Shown: positions 42,925-52,345, counted from the first letter of the stretch. The stretch: 64,000 nucleotides of DNA from Actinomycetes bacterium (GCA_023460975.1 JAEWOG010000090.1:62001-126000), one strand, 5' to 3'. Translations and numbers: made by a program. The notes: generated by a model from the letters alone, not told the origin.

Positions 42925-44662
42925 AGGTGAAGGCGCTGCCGGCGCCCAGTTCGGAGTCGAGTTCGATGCGCCCGCCGTGGGCGGTCGCGATCCGCTGGGA
43001 GATCGCCAGCCCCAGCCCGGTGCCGGGGATCGACAGGGCGTCGGTGTTGGTCGAGCGGTGGAACGGCGAGAAGATGTGCGCCCGGTCGAACTCCGAGATG
43101 CCAATCCCCGTGTCGAGCACAGCCACCCACACGCTCTCGGCGTCCTGGCCCACGCTGAGCGCGACCTTCCCGCCGCTGGGTGTGTACTTCACGGCGTTGT
43201 CGACGAGATTGTCGACCACGGTCCCGAGCTCCTCCGGGTCGCCGAACACGTACACGGGACCACCTGGGTCGGCGAACTCCAGCGAGACCCCCGCCAGTTC
43301 GGCCCGCACCTCCAGCAGGCTGAGGCTGGTCTCCGCGAGCTCGACCAGGTCCACGCTGTGCCGTACGGCGTCGCGCTTGGAGTGGACGCGCGAGTAGTTG
43401 AGCAGGTTGCCCACCAACTGGTCGAGGCGGCGGGTGTTGCGCATGATCGCGCCGACCGAGGAGGCGTCCGGGTACTTGTCCTGGAGCATCTCTGCGTGCC
43501 CCATGATCGCCGTCAACGGCGTCTTCAACTCATGGCTGATCGTGGCCATCATCTCGCTGCGGTAGCGCGCGAGCTCACGCATCTCGGTGACCAGGCGCTG
43601 CTCGGCCTCCAGCATCCGCGCCCGGTGGACCACGTTGCCCACCTCGCGCGTCACCTCACGCAGCACGAACTGCTCGACGCCGCTCAGCGGGCCGCGGCTG
43701 TGACTGAACGCGATCGCGAGATAGCCGATCAGCCTCCCGCCGGCATTCACTCGCGCCACCAGCATCCGCTCGCCGCGCACCGTGCGCAGCACGCTCTGGA
43801 GCGCCTCCCAACTCTCCGGGAGAGTCTCGGAGGAGGTGTCGTGGACGGTCACCTCGCTGGGCCGCTGCGGGGCATCGGGGCGGCTCAAGTCCGTGCGCAG
43901 ATCGAGGATGTCGTCCTCGGGCGACAGCGGCCTCGGGAAGCCGGCCACGTGCTCGGGGCCGGACACGCTGTCGCCGAACAGGCGGATCCACACCTGCCGC
44001 GCGCGCAGACCCTGCACGATCGCCTCCACCGCGACCGCGAGGATCTGATCGATCGCGCCGGCGCTGCCCGCCCGAGCGATCTGGCTCATCATGTCGCCCA
44101 GTCGCAGCCGTACGGTCAACTGCTCGCGCTGCTGCGCGTTCGACAGGGCCAGACCGGCCTGCACGACGAACATCTCCAGCAGTTCGCGGTCCGCCTTCCC
44201 CGGGATCCGACCGCCCGCGGGCAGGTCGACCGCCATGTTCCCCAGCAGTTCGCCCGTGGCGGCATACAGCGGCGCGTACAACGCGTCCTCGGGGTGCCAC
44301 GCCTGGTCGTCGTCGATCTCGGGGATGTCGGGGATCCATGCCGCGCGGCGGCGCGCGTCCGACATGCGCCCGTGCGGCACGAAGCGCAGGATCCCCCACT
44401 TGTCGGCCTGACGGAACTCATCGAGGATCTGGTCCGCCGGCGTCCTGCGTCCCAGGATCTGGGTGCGCACCTCCTGGGGTCCGGCGACGTTCGACATCAC
44501 CAGGGTGGAGCCCTCGAGTCGGGCAATCGCCGCCACCCCGTAGCCGAGCACGTCGACGACGCCGTTGACGATCTCCTCCAGGACGTCTGCGGTGTCCGTC
44601 GAGGAGTTCACCCGGCGCATCAGCTCCGAAAGGTGGCGTACTGCCCGTGCGCTGTCCGGCAT
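42887..44662 (-). CDS. GAF-domain sensor histidine kinase (orphan)
   Basis: The 591-residue cytoplasmic kinase has no TM helix. Two GAF-like regions (~15-175 and ~185-345) precede a HisKA domain with the phospho-acceptor H377 in ATISHELKTPLTA, then a HATPase domain with DNLVDNAVKY (N box), DTGIGI and GTGLGLAIS (G boxes). No response regulator is adjacent. It is convergent with cydDC and overlaps its 3' end, so a role in redox or respiratory control is possible but only inferred. Start chosen at ATG 44662 with GGGGGAG upstream. Confidence 0.9.
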   Translation of the reverse strand: MPDSARAVRHLSELMRRVNSSTDTADVLEEIVNGVVDVLGYGVAAIARLEGSTLVMSNVAGPQEVRTQILGRRTPADQILDEFRQADKWGILRFVPHGRMSDARRRAAWIPDIPEIDDDQAWHPEDALYAPLYAATGELLGNMAVDLPAGGRIPGKADRELLEMFVVQAGLALSNAQQREQLTVRLRLGDMMSQIARAGSAGAIDQILAVAVEAIVQGLRARQVWIRLFGDSVSGPEHVAGFPRPLSPEDDILDLRTDLSRPDAPQRPSEVTVHDTSSETLPESWEALQSVLRTVRGERMLVARVNAGGRLIGYLAIAFSHSRGPLSGVEQFVLREVTREVGNVVHRARMLEAEQRLVTEMRELARYRSEMMATISHELKTPLTAIMGHAEMLQDKYPDASSVGAIMRNTRRLDQLVGNLLNYSRVHSKRDAVRHSVDLVELAETSLSLLEVRAELAGVSLEFADPGGPVYVFGDPEELGTVVDNLVDNAVKYTPSGGKVALSVGQDAESVWVAVLDTGIGISEFDRAHIFSPFHRSTNTDALSIPGTGLGLAISQRIATAHGGRIELDSELGAGSAFTFRLPRRSESAQH

Positions 44663-44701
44663 GTGCTCCCCCGTACGTCGTCCACGGCACGCGACCGCTC
44701 C

Positions 44702-44726
44702 CGTGGGGAGTCTAGGACTCCCCACG
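44702..44726 (-). terminator. Hairpin terminator after the RNase J gene
   Basis: CGTGGGGAGTC and GACTCCCCACG form a perfect 11-bp stem with a TAG loop, 40 nt past the RNase J stop on the minus strand and 39 nt before the kinase ATG. Confidence 0.7.
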
Positions 44727-44766
44727 TCCTCGCGTCGCGCACGACGGCGAAGCGTACGGGTCGAGC

Positions 44767-46452
44767 TCAGGCCTCGATGACCACCGGGATGATCATCGGG
44801 CGGCGGCGGTGGGCGCGGTTGACCCAGCGCCCCACGACGCGTCGCACGGTCTGCTGGAGCTGGTAGGCGTCGTCGACGCCCTCGGAGACCGCGGCGTTGA
44901 GGGCATCCACGATGGGCTGACGGATCTCGTCGAAGGTCGCCTCGTCCTCCGCAAAGCCGCGGGCCTGGATCTCCGGGCCGCTGACAACCTTGCCCGTGTT
45001 GGAGTCGACGACCACGATGACGGAGATGAAGCCCTCCTCGCCCAGGATGCGGCGATCCTTCAGCGATGCCTCGGTGATGTCGCCGATCGTCGTGCCGTCC
45101 ACGAACACGTAACCGCACTCGACCTTGCCGACGATGCGCGCGACCCCGTCGATCAGGTCCACCACGACGCCGTCCTCGGCAATGACGACGTTGTCCACGC
45201 CCGTACGGCGCGCCAGCTCGCCGTTGGCGAGCATGTGGCGGATCTCGCCGTGCACCGGCAGCACGTTGCGCGGCTTGACGATGTTGTAGCAGTAGAGCAG
45301 CTCACCGGCGCTCGCGTGACCGCTGACGTGCACCAGGGCGTTGCCCTTGTGGACCACCTTCGCGCCCCAACGGGACAGGCCGTTGATCACGCGGTAGACG
45401 GCGTTCTCGTTGCCGGGGATCAGCGAGCTGGCGAGGACGACGGTGTCGCCCTCCTCGATGTGCACGAAGTTGTGGTTGCGCTGCGCAATGCGGCTCAGCG
45501 CCGACAACGGCTCGCCCTGGGAGCCCGTCGAGATCAGGACCTGACGCTCGGGGGCGAGGGTGGCCAACTCCTTGGCGTCGACGATGAGGCCACCGGGCAC
45601 GTTGAGGTAACCCAGATCGCGCGCGATCGCCATGTTGCGCACCATCGAACGCCCGACATAGGCGACCTTGCGGCCGTGCTCCTCGGCGGCGTCCAGGATC
45701 TGCTGGACCCGGTGCACGTGCGAGGCGAAGCACGCCACGATGAGACGGCCCTCTGACTTCGCGAACACCCGGTCGATGACGGGGGTGATGTCGGCCTCGG
45801 GCGTGGTGAACCCGGGGACCTCCGCGTTGGTGGAGTCGGTGAGGAACAGGTCCACCCCCTCCTCGCCCAGCCGGGCGAACGCGCGAAGGTCGGTGATGCG
45901 GCCGTCCAGGGGCAGCTGGTCCATCTTGAAGTCGCCGGTGTGCAGGACCATGCCGGCGCCCGTACGGATCGCCACGGCCAACGCGTCCGGGATGGAGTGG
46001 TTGACCGCCACGAACTCCAGCTCGAAGGGGCCAAAGGACATCACGTCGCCCTCGCGCACGACGTGGTGCACGGTCTCGCGCAGGCGGTGCTCGCGCAGCT
46101 TGGCGCCGAGCAGGGCCAGCGTCAGCTCCGAGCCCACCAGAGGGATGTCCTCGCGCTCGCGCAGGAGGTACGGAGTCGCGCCGATGTGGTCCTCGTGACC
46201 GTGCGTCAGCACGAGGGCCTCGACCTGGTCGAGCCGGTCCCGGATCGCCTCGAAGTCGGGCAGGATCAGGTCCACGCCAGGGTGGTGGTCCTCGGGGAAC
46301 AGGACGCCGCAGTCGACGATGAGCAGACGGTCGTCGTACTCGAAGACCGTCATGTTGCGGCCCACCTCGCCGAGGCCGCCGAGCGGAATGACGCGAAGGC
46401 CTCCCTCGGGCAGGGGACCGGGTGCGCTCAACTCGGGGTGAGGATGGCTCAA
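44767..46452 (-). CDS. rnj: Ribonuclease J
   Basis: The 561-residue metallo-beta-lactamase/beta-CASP enzyme acts as both endo- and 5'-exoribonuclease in RNA decay. The zinc motif LTHGHEDHIG is near residues 82-91, with further ligands in HTGDFK. The beta-CASP region includes DSTNAEVPG and ASHVHRVQQ, and VSGHAS and LPVHGE follow; a C-terminal domain (~460-561) completes it. It begins 31 nt after dapA in the same direction, the dapA-rnj pairing seen in mycobacteria (Rv2753c-Rv2752c). Confidence 0.96.
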   Translation of the reverse strand: MSHPHPELSAPGPLPEGGLRVIPLGGLGEVGRNMTVFEYDDRLLIVDCGVLFPEDHHPGVDLILPDFEAIRDRLDQVEALVLTHGHEDHIGATPYLLREREDIPLVGSELTLALLGAKLREHRLRETVHHVVREGDVMSFGPFELEFVAVNHSIPDALAVAIRTGAGMVLHTGDFKMDQLPLDGRITDLRAFARLGEEGVDLFLTDSTNAEVPGFTTPEADITPVIDRVFAKSEGRLIVACFASHVHRVQQILDAAEEHGRKVAYVGRSMVRNMAIARDLGYLNVPGGLIVDAKELATLAPERQVLISTGSQGEPLSALSRIAQRNHNFVHIEEGDTVVLASSLIPGNENAVYRVINGLSRWGAKVVHKGNALVHVSGHASAGELLYCYNIVKPRNVLPVHGEIRHMLANGELARRTGVDNVVIAEDGVVVDLIDGVARIVGKVECGYVFVDGTTIGDITEASLKDRRILGEEGFISVIVVVDSNTGKVVSGPEIQARGFAEDEATFDEIRQPIVDALNAAVSEGVDDAYQLQQTVRRVVGRWVNRAHRRRPMIIPVVIEA

Positions 46453-46483
46453 GGGAGGTTCTCGCCTTTCGACGCGGAGGTGG

Positions 46484-47374
46484 TCAGAGCAGGCCGGCGG
46501 CGACCAGCCCGGAACGCAGGGCGGCGACCTCGTCGTCGTCCAGGCTCACGAGCGGACCGCGCACGGTGCGGTTGTCGAGCACGCCCAGCATCTGCAGGGC
46601 GGCCTTGGCAGTGGTGGCGCCGTAGTTGGGCACGCCCATCATGGCGTCGATGGCGGGCACGAGCGACAGGTGGATGCGCAGCGCCTCCTCGCGATCGCCC
46701 GTCAGGTAGGCGTCGATCATCGCGGCCAACTGGCGCGAGGCGACGTGGGCGACGACCGACACGAGACCCACCCCGCCGTAGGCCAGGTAGCCCAGGGTTG
46801 CCTCGTCGTCGCCGCTGTAGACGGCGTAGCCCATCTGGCTCAGGCGTGCGCTGCGATCGATCTGGCCCGTGGCGTCCTTGATCGCGACGACGTGGTCGTA
46901 GGCGCGCATGGCGGCGTACGTCTCAAGCTCGATGATGGTGGCGGTCCGGCCGGGGACGTCGTACAGCATCACCGGAAGGTCGGTGGCCTCGGCGACCTGA
47001 CGGAAGTGATGCAGCGCGCCGGCCTGGCCGGGCTTGTTGTAGTACGGCGTCACCAGCAGCGCGCCGTGCACGCCGATCTTGGCGGCCTGCTCGGCGAGCT
47101 CGACCGAGTGCGACGTCGAGTTGGTGCCGACACCTGCGATGACGGTGGCGCGATCACCCACGGCGTCCATGACCGCGCGCAGGATGTCGCCGTCCTCGGG
47201 GACCGTCGTCGTCGGGGACTCCCCTGTCGTCCCGCTCACCACGACTCCGTCGCACCCGTTGTCGACGAGGTGCGAGGCGATCGCAGCGGTGCCGTCGAGG
47301 TCGACGGAACCGTCAGCGTGGAAGGCCGTCGCCATCGCCGTCAGCAGGCGACCAAAAGGAGCAGGAGAACTCAT
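46484..47374 (-). CDS. dapA: 4-hydroxy-tetrahydrodipicolinate synthase
   Basis: The 296-residue TIM barrel condenses pyruvate with aspartate semialdehyde in lysine/DAP synthesis. Active-site residues are visible: GTTGES (47-52), Y138 in YDVPGR and the Schiff-base lysine K166 in AIKDATG. There is no SD; TAGGCT lies 7 nt before the ATG (47382-47387), so it is probably leaderless with a promoter at the end of the upstream oxidoreductase gene. An in-frame start 10 codons upstream would overlap that gene. Confidence 0.96.
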   Translation of the reverse strand: MSSPAPFGRLLTAMATAFHADGSVDLDGTAAIASHLVDNGCDGVVVSGTTGESPTTTVPEDGDILRAVMDAVGDRATVIAGVGTNSTSHSVELAEQAAKIGVHGALLVTPYYNKPGQAGALHHFRQVAEATDLPVMLYDVPGRTATIIELETYAAMRAYDHVVAIKDATGQIDRSARLSQMGYAVYSGDDEATLGYLAYGGVGLVSVVAHVASRQLAAMIDAYLTGDREEALRIHLSLVPAIDAMMGVPNYGATTAKAALQMLGVLDNRTVRGPLVSLDDDEVAALRSGLVAAGLL

Positions 47375-47381
47375 GGGGGCA

Positions 47382-47387
47382 AGCCTA
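47382..47387 (-). promoter_or_regulatory. Putative -10 element for leaderless dapA
   Basis: TAGGCT, 7 nt, ATG on the minus strand, in the 26-nt gap after the preceding gene. Confidence 0.55.
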
Positions 47388-47400
47388 ACGCCGTGGCCGC

Positions 47401-48324
47401 TCACACCTGAGGGGTGACTCGCTGCGCGATCAGCTCGAGGTGGTCGAGGTCGCTCAGGTCGAGCACCTGGAGGTAGATCCGCTCGGCTCCTGCGGCTGCG
47501 TACGCGCGGATCTTGTCGGCCACCTCGTCGGGCGTTCCGGCAAGCCCGTTGAGGCGCAACTCGTCCTTGTCGCGCCCGATCGCGGCGGCCCTGCGCTCGA
47601 TCTGGGCCTCATCCTCACCACAGCACACGACCAGGGCGTTGGACCACGTCATGGAGGCGGGGTCCCGGTCGATCGCCTCGCAGGCGGCGCTGACGCGCGC
47701 GAACTGGGCCGTGGTGGTCCCCAGGTCGACGAACGGCAGGTTGAACTCGTCGGCGTGCTGCGCGGCCAGCGCGGGCGTACGGCGCTTGCCGAGGCCGCCG
47801 ATCAGCACCGGCGGCTTGGCCTGCGTCGGCTTGGGAAGCGCCGGGCTGTCGCTGAGCTGGTAGTGCTCGCCGGCGAAGTCGTACGTCTGCCCCTCGGGGG
47901 TGGCCCACAGGCCGGTGACGATCTCGAGCTGCTCGGCATAGCGGTCGAACCGCCCAGCCGTGTCGGGGAAGGGGATCCCGTACGCGGTGTGCTCCTGGGT
48001 GAACCAGCCCGCACCAAGGCCGAGTTCGACGCGCCCGCCGCTCATCTGGTCTACCTGCGCGACCTGGATGGCGAGCACGCCCGGGTGGCGGAAGGTCGCC
48101 GAGGTCATGAGCGTGCCGAGACGGATGGTGGAGGTGTCGCGCGCCAGGCCCGCCAGCGTGGTCCACGCGTCGGTGGGGCCGGGCAAGCCGTCGCCGCCCA
48201 TGGTGAGGTAGTGGTCGGAGCGGAAGAAGGCCCCGAAGCCGAGTTCCTCGGCCTTGCGCGCCACCGCGAGGAGGTCGTCGTAGGTGGCGCCCTGCTGGGG
48301 CTCGGTGAAGATGCGCAACTCCAT
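47401..48324 (-). CDS. LLM-class F420-dependent oxidoreductase
   Basis: The 307-residue luciferase-like TIM-barrel flavin/F420 enzyme begins MELRIFTEPQQGATYDDLLAVARKA-like. It has FRSDHYLTMGG, LGTLMTSATFRHPGVLA, ELGLGAGWF and a C-terminal GTPDEVADKIRAYAAAGAERIYLQV, a regular actinobacterial F420 subfamily pattern. The substrate is unknown. The segment before the ATG reads CAAGGTGGAGCC, which could be an SD (GGTGGAG) or a -10 (CAAGGT) at 6 nt. It is divergent from the SelO gene. Confidence 0.88.
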   Translation of the reverse strand: MELRIFTEPQQGATYDDLLAVARKAEELGFGAFFRSDHYLTMGGDGLPGPTDAWTTLAGLARDTSTIRLGTLMTSATFRHPGVLAIQVAQVDQMSGGRVELGLGAGWFTQEHTAYGIPFPDTAGRFDRYAEQLEIVTGLWATPEGQTYDFAGEHYQLSDSPALPKPTQAKPPVLIGGLGKRRTPALAAQHADEFNLPFVDLGTTTAQFARVSAACEAIDRDPASMTWSNALVVCCGEDEAQIERRAAAIGRDKDELRLNGLAGTPDEVADKIRAYAAAGAERIYLQVLDLSDLDHLELIAQRVTPQV

Positions 48325-48393
48325 GGCTCCACCTTGACACGCACGGGTGCGGGCACAACGTCCGGGGACGTCGGGACGAGTTCGCCGTGCGCC

Positions 48394-48399
48394 TAGGCT
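48394..48399 (+). promoter_or_regulatory. Putative -10 element for leaderless selO
   Basis: TAGGCT, 7 nt, GTG at 48407. Identical in word and spacing to the dapA arrangement. Confidence 0.55.
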
Positions 48400-48406
48400 G
48401 GATGGC

Positions 48407-49864
48407 GTGGAGATCTCCCTGACGCACGACTTCGCCGACTCGCTTCCCGAGCTCGCGCTCCCGGCCACTGCGGCGCCGGCACGGGAGCCACGCCTTGTCG
48501 TCCTCAACACCGACCTGGCCACCTCGCTCGGCTTCGACGTCGACTTCCTGCGCACCGACGCCGGGGTCCGGTTCCTGCTGGGCCATGCGCTCGGCGAGGA
48601 GGCACGGCCCGTGGCGCAGGTCTACGCCGGACACCAGTTCGGGGGGTTCGTTCCGCGCCTGGGCGACGGACGCGCCCTGCTGCTCGGCGAGGTCGAGGGC
48701 CCGGACGGACTGCGCGACCTGCACCTCAAGGGGTCGGGGCCGACGCCGCTGTCGCGCGGCGGGGACGGACTCGCGGCCCTGGGCCCGATGCTGCGGGAGT
48801 TCCTCATCAGCGAGGCCATGCATGCGCTCTCCATCCCCACCACGCGCTCGCTCGCGGTGATCGCGACCGGCGAGGAGGTCTACCGCGAGGACGGCGTCCT
48901 CCCGGGCGCCGTGCTCGTACGGGTGGCCGACTCCCACCTGCGCGTCGGGTCGTTCCAGTACGCCCGCGCGGCCGACGACCTGGCCCTGCTGAGCAAGGTG
49001 ACGGCCTACGCGATCGCCCGGCACGACCCCGACCTGCTCACGGCGCCGAACCCGGCGCTCGACTTCTACTCCCGCGTCGTCGCGCGCCAGGCGAGCCTGG
49101 TGGCCAAGTGGCTCTCCGTGGGTTTCGTGCACGGCGTGATGAACACCGACAACATGACGATCTCCGGGGAGACGATCGACTACGGCCCATGTGCCTTCCT
49201 CGACGCCTACTCCCCCGCCGCCGTTTTCAGCTCGATCGACACCGGCGGCCGCTACGCCTTCGGTCAGCAGCCGGTGATGGCGCAGTGGAACCTGGCCCGC
49301 CTCGCCGAGTCCCTGCTGCCGCTGTTCGCCGAGGACGAGGAGCAGGCCGTCACGCTGGGTTCGGCCGCGCTGGAGGGATACGTGGGCGTCTTCAACGGTG
49401 CGTGGCTGCGCGAGATGGCGGCCAAGCTCGGCGTCGACGCTGCGGCCGAAGGGCTCCAGCAGCTGGTCATCGACCTGCACGGGCTGCTCGAAGCCAGCGG
49501 AGTGGACCACACGCAGTTCTACCGGGCGCTGGCCCGAGTCGCGCGCGGCGAGGCGGACTCCCCCTTCGAACTGGTCGCCCCCACCGACGCCGCTGACGCT
49601 GATGCCGTGCGGGGCTGGCTGACGCGCTGGAAGGGTCTGTCGCCCGACGCCGCGGCCATGGACGAGGTCAACCCGGTCCACATCCCCCGCAACCATCTCG
49701 TCGAGGAGGCCCTGGCCGCGGCCGTGGCGGGCGACCTCGCACCGTACGAGGCGCTGCTGTCCGCCCTCCGGGCCCCATACACCCCGCTGGCGGGTGGCGA
49801 GCGCTACGCCGAGCCGGCGCCCGCAGAGTTCACCGAGTCGTTCGCGACGTTCTGCGGCACCTGA
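48407..49864 (+). CDS. selO: Protein adenylyltransferase SelO (YdiU/UPF0061)
   Basis: The 485-residue pseudokinase-fold enzyme AMPylates protein hydroxyl groups. Family landmarks: YAGHQFGGFVPRLGDGRA, the nucleotide-binding KGSGPTPLSRGGDG, EFLISEAMHAL, HGVMNTDNMTISGETIDYG in the catalytic/metal region, and a C-terminal region with NPVHIPRNH. It lacks the C-terminal selenocysteine/cysteine extension of mitochondrial SelO and ends FCGT. The GTG at 48407 follows a leaderless-type -10. Confidence 0.93.
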   Translation: MEISLTHDFADSLPELALPATAAPAREPRLVVLNTDLATSLGFDVDFLRTDAGVRFLLGHALGEEARPVAQVYAGHQFGGFVPRLGDGRALLLGEVEGPDGLRDLHLKGSGPTPLSRGGDGLAALGPMLREFLISEAMHALSIPTTRSLAVIATGEEVYREDGVLPGAVLVRVADSHLRVGSFQYARAADDLALLSKVTAYAIARHDPDLLTAPNPALDFYSRVVARQASLVAKWLSVGFVHGVMNTDNMTISGETIDYGPCAFLDAYSPAAVFSSIDTGGRYAFGQQPVMAQWNLARLAESLLPLFAEDEEQAVTLGSAALEGYVGVFNGAWLREMAAKLGVDAAAEGLQQLVIDLHGLLEASGVDHTQFYRALARVARGEADSPFELVAPTDAADADAVRGWLTRWKGLSPDAAAMDEVNPVHIPRNHLVEEALAAAVAGDLAPYEALLSALRAPYTPLAGGERYAEPAPAEFTESFATFCGT

Positions 49865-49882
49865 GCCCGCGACTCAGCGGGC
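49865..49882. terminator. Bidirectional hairpin between selO and the Nudix gene
   Basis: GCCCGC, 6 nt, GCGGGC: perfect 6-bp arms in the 9-bp convergent gap, running into the Nudix gene's stop. Confidence 0.45.
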
Positions 49883-50269
49883 GTGGTGCGCCCGCAGGAT
49901 CGGCAGCACGTTGAACTCCAGCATCGGCGCCAGGTCGTCGTAGATCCCCTCGAGGTTCGTCCAGCGCAGCTCGGCGATCTCCGCGGCGGGGACCGGCTCG
50001 CCGTCCAGATCCGCCGAGTAGACCGTCGAGTGCAACCGGTGGCCCGGCTCGTTGGCGGCGTCCGAGGTGAACTCGCCCAGGAACGTCAGGTCCTCGACCA
50101 CCAGCCCCGTCTCCTCGGCCGTCTCGCGCACCGCGCACTCGTAGGCGGTCTCCCCCGGCTCAGGCTTGCCGCCGACCAGCATGAACCGCTCCGTGCCCCG
50201 CTTGCGCACGGTCAACACGGCGCCGTCGCGCACCAGGGCGACGGCTGAGACGACGATCGTGGGAGCCAC
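49874..50269 (-). CDS. Nudix hydrolase
   Basis: The 131-residue single-domain protein has a complete Nudix box, GGKPEPGETAYECAVRETAEETGL in outline: G-x5-E-x7-REUxEExGU with all catalytic Glu residues. The basic MutT-like opening is AVALVRDGAVLTVRKRG. The substrate (oxidised dNTP or nucleoside diphosphate derivative) cannot be read. The GTG start has CACAAT 6 nt upstream, so it is likely leaderless. Confidence 0.9.
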   Translation of the reverse strand: MAPTIVVSAVALVRDGAVLTVRKRGTERFMLVGGKPEPGETAYECAVRETAEETGLVVEDLTFLGEFTSDAANEPGHRLHSTVYSADLDGEPVPAAEIAELRWTNLEGIYDDLAPMLEFNVLPILRAHHAR

Positions 50270-50275
50270 GCCGAC

Positions 50276-50281
50276 ATTGTG
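50276..50281 (-). promoter_or_regulatory. Putative -10 element for leaderless Nudix gene
   Basis: CACAAT, GTCGGC, GTG on the minus strand; the same word and spacing as pgm. Confidence 0.5.
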
Positions 50282-50326
50282 CCAACGCCGCCGTCAGCGC
50301 GCGTGGGAGGGCACTGCTCAGCGGCG

Positions 50327-50332
50327 TAGGCT
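50327..50332 (+). promoter_or_regulatory. Putative -10 element for leaderless DUF2200 gene
   Basis: TAGGCT, 6 nt, GTG at 50339. Confidence 0.5.
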
Positions 50333-50338
50333 GATCAC

Positions 50339-50683
50339 GTGCACCGCATCTTCACCACGAGCGTCGCCTCGGTCTATCCGCACTACGTCACCAAGGCCGA
50401 GCGCAAGGGCCGCACCCGCGCCGAGGTCGACGAGGTGATCCGATGGCTGACCGGCTTCGATCAGGCCACGTTGGAGGAGCACCTCGCCCAGGAGACGACC
50501 TTCGCCGACTTCTTCGCCGCCGCCGACCTCAACCCGGGAGCTGAGCTCATCACGGGGAGCGTGTGCGGGGTCAAGATCCAGGAGGTCGAGGATCCGCTGA
50601 TGAAGCAGATCCGCTACCTCGACAAACTGGTGGACGAGCTCGCCAAGGGCCGGCCCATGGTCAAGATCCTGCGCGTGGCCTGA
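50339..50683 (+). CDS. DUF2200 family protein
   Basis: The 114-residue protein begins with the family hallmark [16 protein letters not shown] and continues [22 protein letters not shown], then a C-terminal helix [15 protein letters not shown]. It is widespread in bacteria; its function is unknown. No SD is present; a TAGGCT -10 lies 6 nt before the GTG. It converges on the GntR-type gene with 7 bp between stops. Confidence 0.88.
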   Translation: MHRIFTTSVASVYPHYVTKAERKGRTRAEVDEVIRWLTGFDQATLEEHLAQETTFADFFAAADLNPGAELITGSVCGVKIQEVEDPLMKQIRYLDKLVDELAKGRPMVKILRVA

Positions 50684-50706
50684 GCGGGCGTCAGCCGAAG
50701 GCCCGC
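50684..50706. terminator. Weak hairpin between the DUF2200 and GntR genes
   Basis: GCGGGC and GCCCGC pair over 6 bp with an 11-nt loop spanning the convergent stops. Confidence 0.35.
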
Positions 50707-51047
50707 CGGAGCAGGTCGACGGCTTCCTCCACCCCCACGCCGAGTCGGCGTGCCTGCGCCGCGTACTCCGCGGCCGCCTCCCGAGCGGCCCGGGCAGCGC
50801 CGGCCCCGAGCACCACCGTCCCGGCACGACCACGGGTGGCCACGACTCCCGCGGCCTCGAGCTCCTTGTAGGACCGCGCCACCGTGTTGACCGCGACGCC
50901 GATGTCGGCCGCGAGCGTGCGTACGGGTGGCAGGCGATCGCCCGGCGCGAGTACGCCCGCGTCGACGGCCGCGGTGATCTGATCCTTGATCTGCTCGTAC
51001 GGCGGGGTGGGCGCGTCATGGTCGACGCGCAGACTCAGGCCGCTCAT
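50691..51047 (-). CDS. Short GntR-family (YtrA-type) transcriptional regulator
   Basis: The 118-residue protein has a winged-helix GntR domain (PPYEQIKDQITAAVDAGVLAPGDRLPPVRTLA, then VNTVARSYKELEAAGVV) and only a short helical tail, as in the YtrA subfamily, which usually controls ABC transporter genes. Here it is the last gene of the thyA-folA operon, with its ATG overlapping the folA stop. The effector and targets are unknown. Confidence 0.9.
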   Translation of the reverse strand: MSGLSLRVDHDAPTPPYEQIKDQITAAVDAGVLAPGDRLPPVRTLAADIGVAVNTVARSYKELEAAGVVATRGRAGTVVLGAGAARAAREAAAEYAAQARRLGVGVEEAVDLLRRAFG

Positions 51048-51520
51048 CGTCGCTCCCACCAGACCCACTCCAGGGGCGGGTCGAGCTCGGGGCGCGAGAC
51101 GCGGCGCACCTCGATCCACTCCCCGGCGTCGAACTCCGGGTAGTACACGTCTCCCACGGCCTCCACGCCGACCTCGGTCAGGATCTGGTGGGTCGCGTAC
51201 GGCAGCGCCAAGGCGTAGATCTGTGCGCCGCCGGCGATGAACACTTCGTCGCCGGAGGCGAGGGCAAGTGCTTCCTCCACCGAGTGGGCGACCTCCACCC
51301 CCTCCGCCGACCAAGCGGTGTCGCGGGTGAGCACGATGGTGCGCCGCCCGGGCAGCGGGCGCCCGATCGAGTCGTACGTCAGCCGCCCCATGATGAGCGT
51401 GTGCCCCAGCGTCGTCGCCTTGAAGTGCGCGAAGTCCTCGCGGCTGTGCCAGGGGATGTCCGGTCCATGGCCGATGACGCGGTTGCGTGCGTAGGCGGCG
51501 ATGAGGGTGATCGCGCCCAT
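51044..51520 (-). CDS. folA: Dihydrofolate reductase
   Basis: The 158-residue protein reduces dihydrofolate made by ThyA. Conserved features: AAYARNRVIGHGPDIPWH, DFAHFKATTLGHTLIMGRLTYDSIGRPLPGR (NADPH loop) and FIAGGAQIYALAL. The catalytic acidic residue is the Asp in SREDF. It starts in a TGATG overlap with thyA and ends in an ATGA overlap with the GntR gene. Confidence 0.96.
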   Translation of the reverse strand: MGAITLIAAYARNRVIGHGPDIPWHSREDFAHFKATTLGHTLIMGRLTYDSIGRPLPGRRTIVLTRDTAWSAEGVEVAHSVEEALALASGDEVFIAGGAQIYALALPYATHQILTEVGVEAVGDVYYPEFDAGEWIEVRRVSRPELDPPLEWVWWERR

Positions 51521-52329
51521 CAGACCGCGATCGGGGCCTTGATGAGCGGGTGCGGGTCGTAGCCGTCCACCCGGATGTCCTCGAGCTCGAAGGCGTCGAT
51601 CTCGGTGACTTCGGGGTTGAGCCACAGCGTCGGCAGCGCGCGGGGTTCACGGCTCAACTGCAGGCGAGCCTGCTCGACGTGGTTGAGGTAGAGGTGCGCA
51701 TCACCGATCGTGTGCACGAAGTCGCCGACCTCGAGCCCCGTGACCTGGGCGACCATGTGGGTCAGCAGGGCGTACGAGGCGATGTTGAACGGGATGCCCA
51801 GGAACGTGTCACCCGAGCGCTGGTAGAGCTGGCACGACAGCTTGCCCGGACCCTCAGGCTGCGGGGCGACGTAGAACTGGAACATCGAGTGGCACGGCGG
51901 CAGCGCCATGTCGTCGACGTCGGCGACGTTCCACGCAGACACGATGTGGCGCCGCGAGTCGGGGTTGGTGCGGATGGACTCGACCACCGCGGACAGCTGG
52001 TCGACGCTTCGGCCGTCGGGCGTGGGCCACGAGCGCCACTGATGGCCGTACACGGGACCGAGGTCCCCGTTCTCGTCGGCCCACTCGTCCCAGATGGAGA
52101 TCCCGCGCTCCTGCAGCCACCGCACGTTGGTGTCGCCCCGCAGGAACCAGAGCAACTCGCCGAACACCGAGCGGGTGTGCACCTTCTTGGTCGTCACCAA
52201 GGGGAACCCCTCGGAGAGGTCGAACCGCATCTGGTGTCCGAACACGCTCAGCGTCCCGGTCCCGGTCCGGTCCGTCTTCTCCACGCCCTCGTCGAGGATG
52301 CGGTGGAGCAGGTCGAGATAGGCGCGCAC
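51520..52329 (-). CDS. thyA: Thymidylate synthase (ThyA)
   Basis: The 269-residue enzyme methylates dUMP with methylene-THF, producing dihydrofolate. The catalytic cysteine is in [12 protein letters not shown] (near residue 146), with DRTGTGT at the phosphate loop, [10 protein letters not shown] and [20 protein letters not shown] for dUMP/folate binding; the C-terminus ends PIAV as usual. The GTG at 52329 lies 6 nt after TAGGGT, indicating a leaderless operon mRNA thyA-folA-gntR. Confidence 0.98.
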   Translation of the reverse strand: MRAYLDLLHRILDEGVEKTDRTGTGTLSVFGHQMRFDLSEGFPLVTTKKVHTRSVFGELLWFLRGDTNVRWLQERGISIWDEWADENGDLGPVYGHQWRSWPTPDGRSVDQLSAVVESIRTNPDSRRHIVSAWNVADVDDMALPPCHSMFQFYVAPQPEGPGKLSCQLYQRSGDTFLGIPFNIASYALLTHMVAQVTGLEVGDFVHTIGDAHLYLNHVEQARLQLSREPRALPTLWLNPEVTEIDAFELEDIRVDGYDPHPLIKAPIAV

Positions 52330-52335
52330 GGCTCG

Positions 52336-52341
52336 ACCCTA
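52336..52341 (-). promoter_or_regulatory. Putative -10 element for leaderless thyA
   Basis: TAGGGT, 6 nt, GTG on the minus strand. Confidence 0.55.
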
Positions 52342-52345
52342 TCCG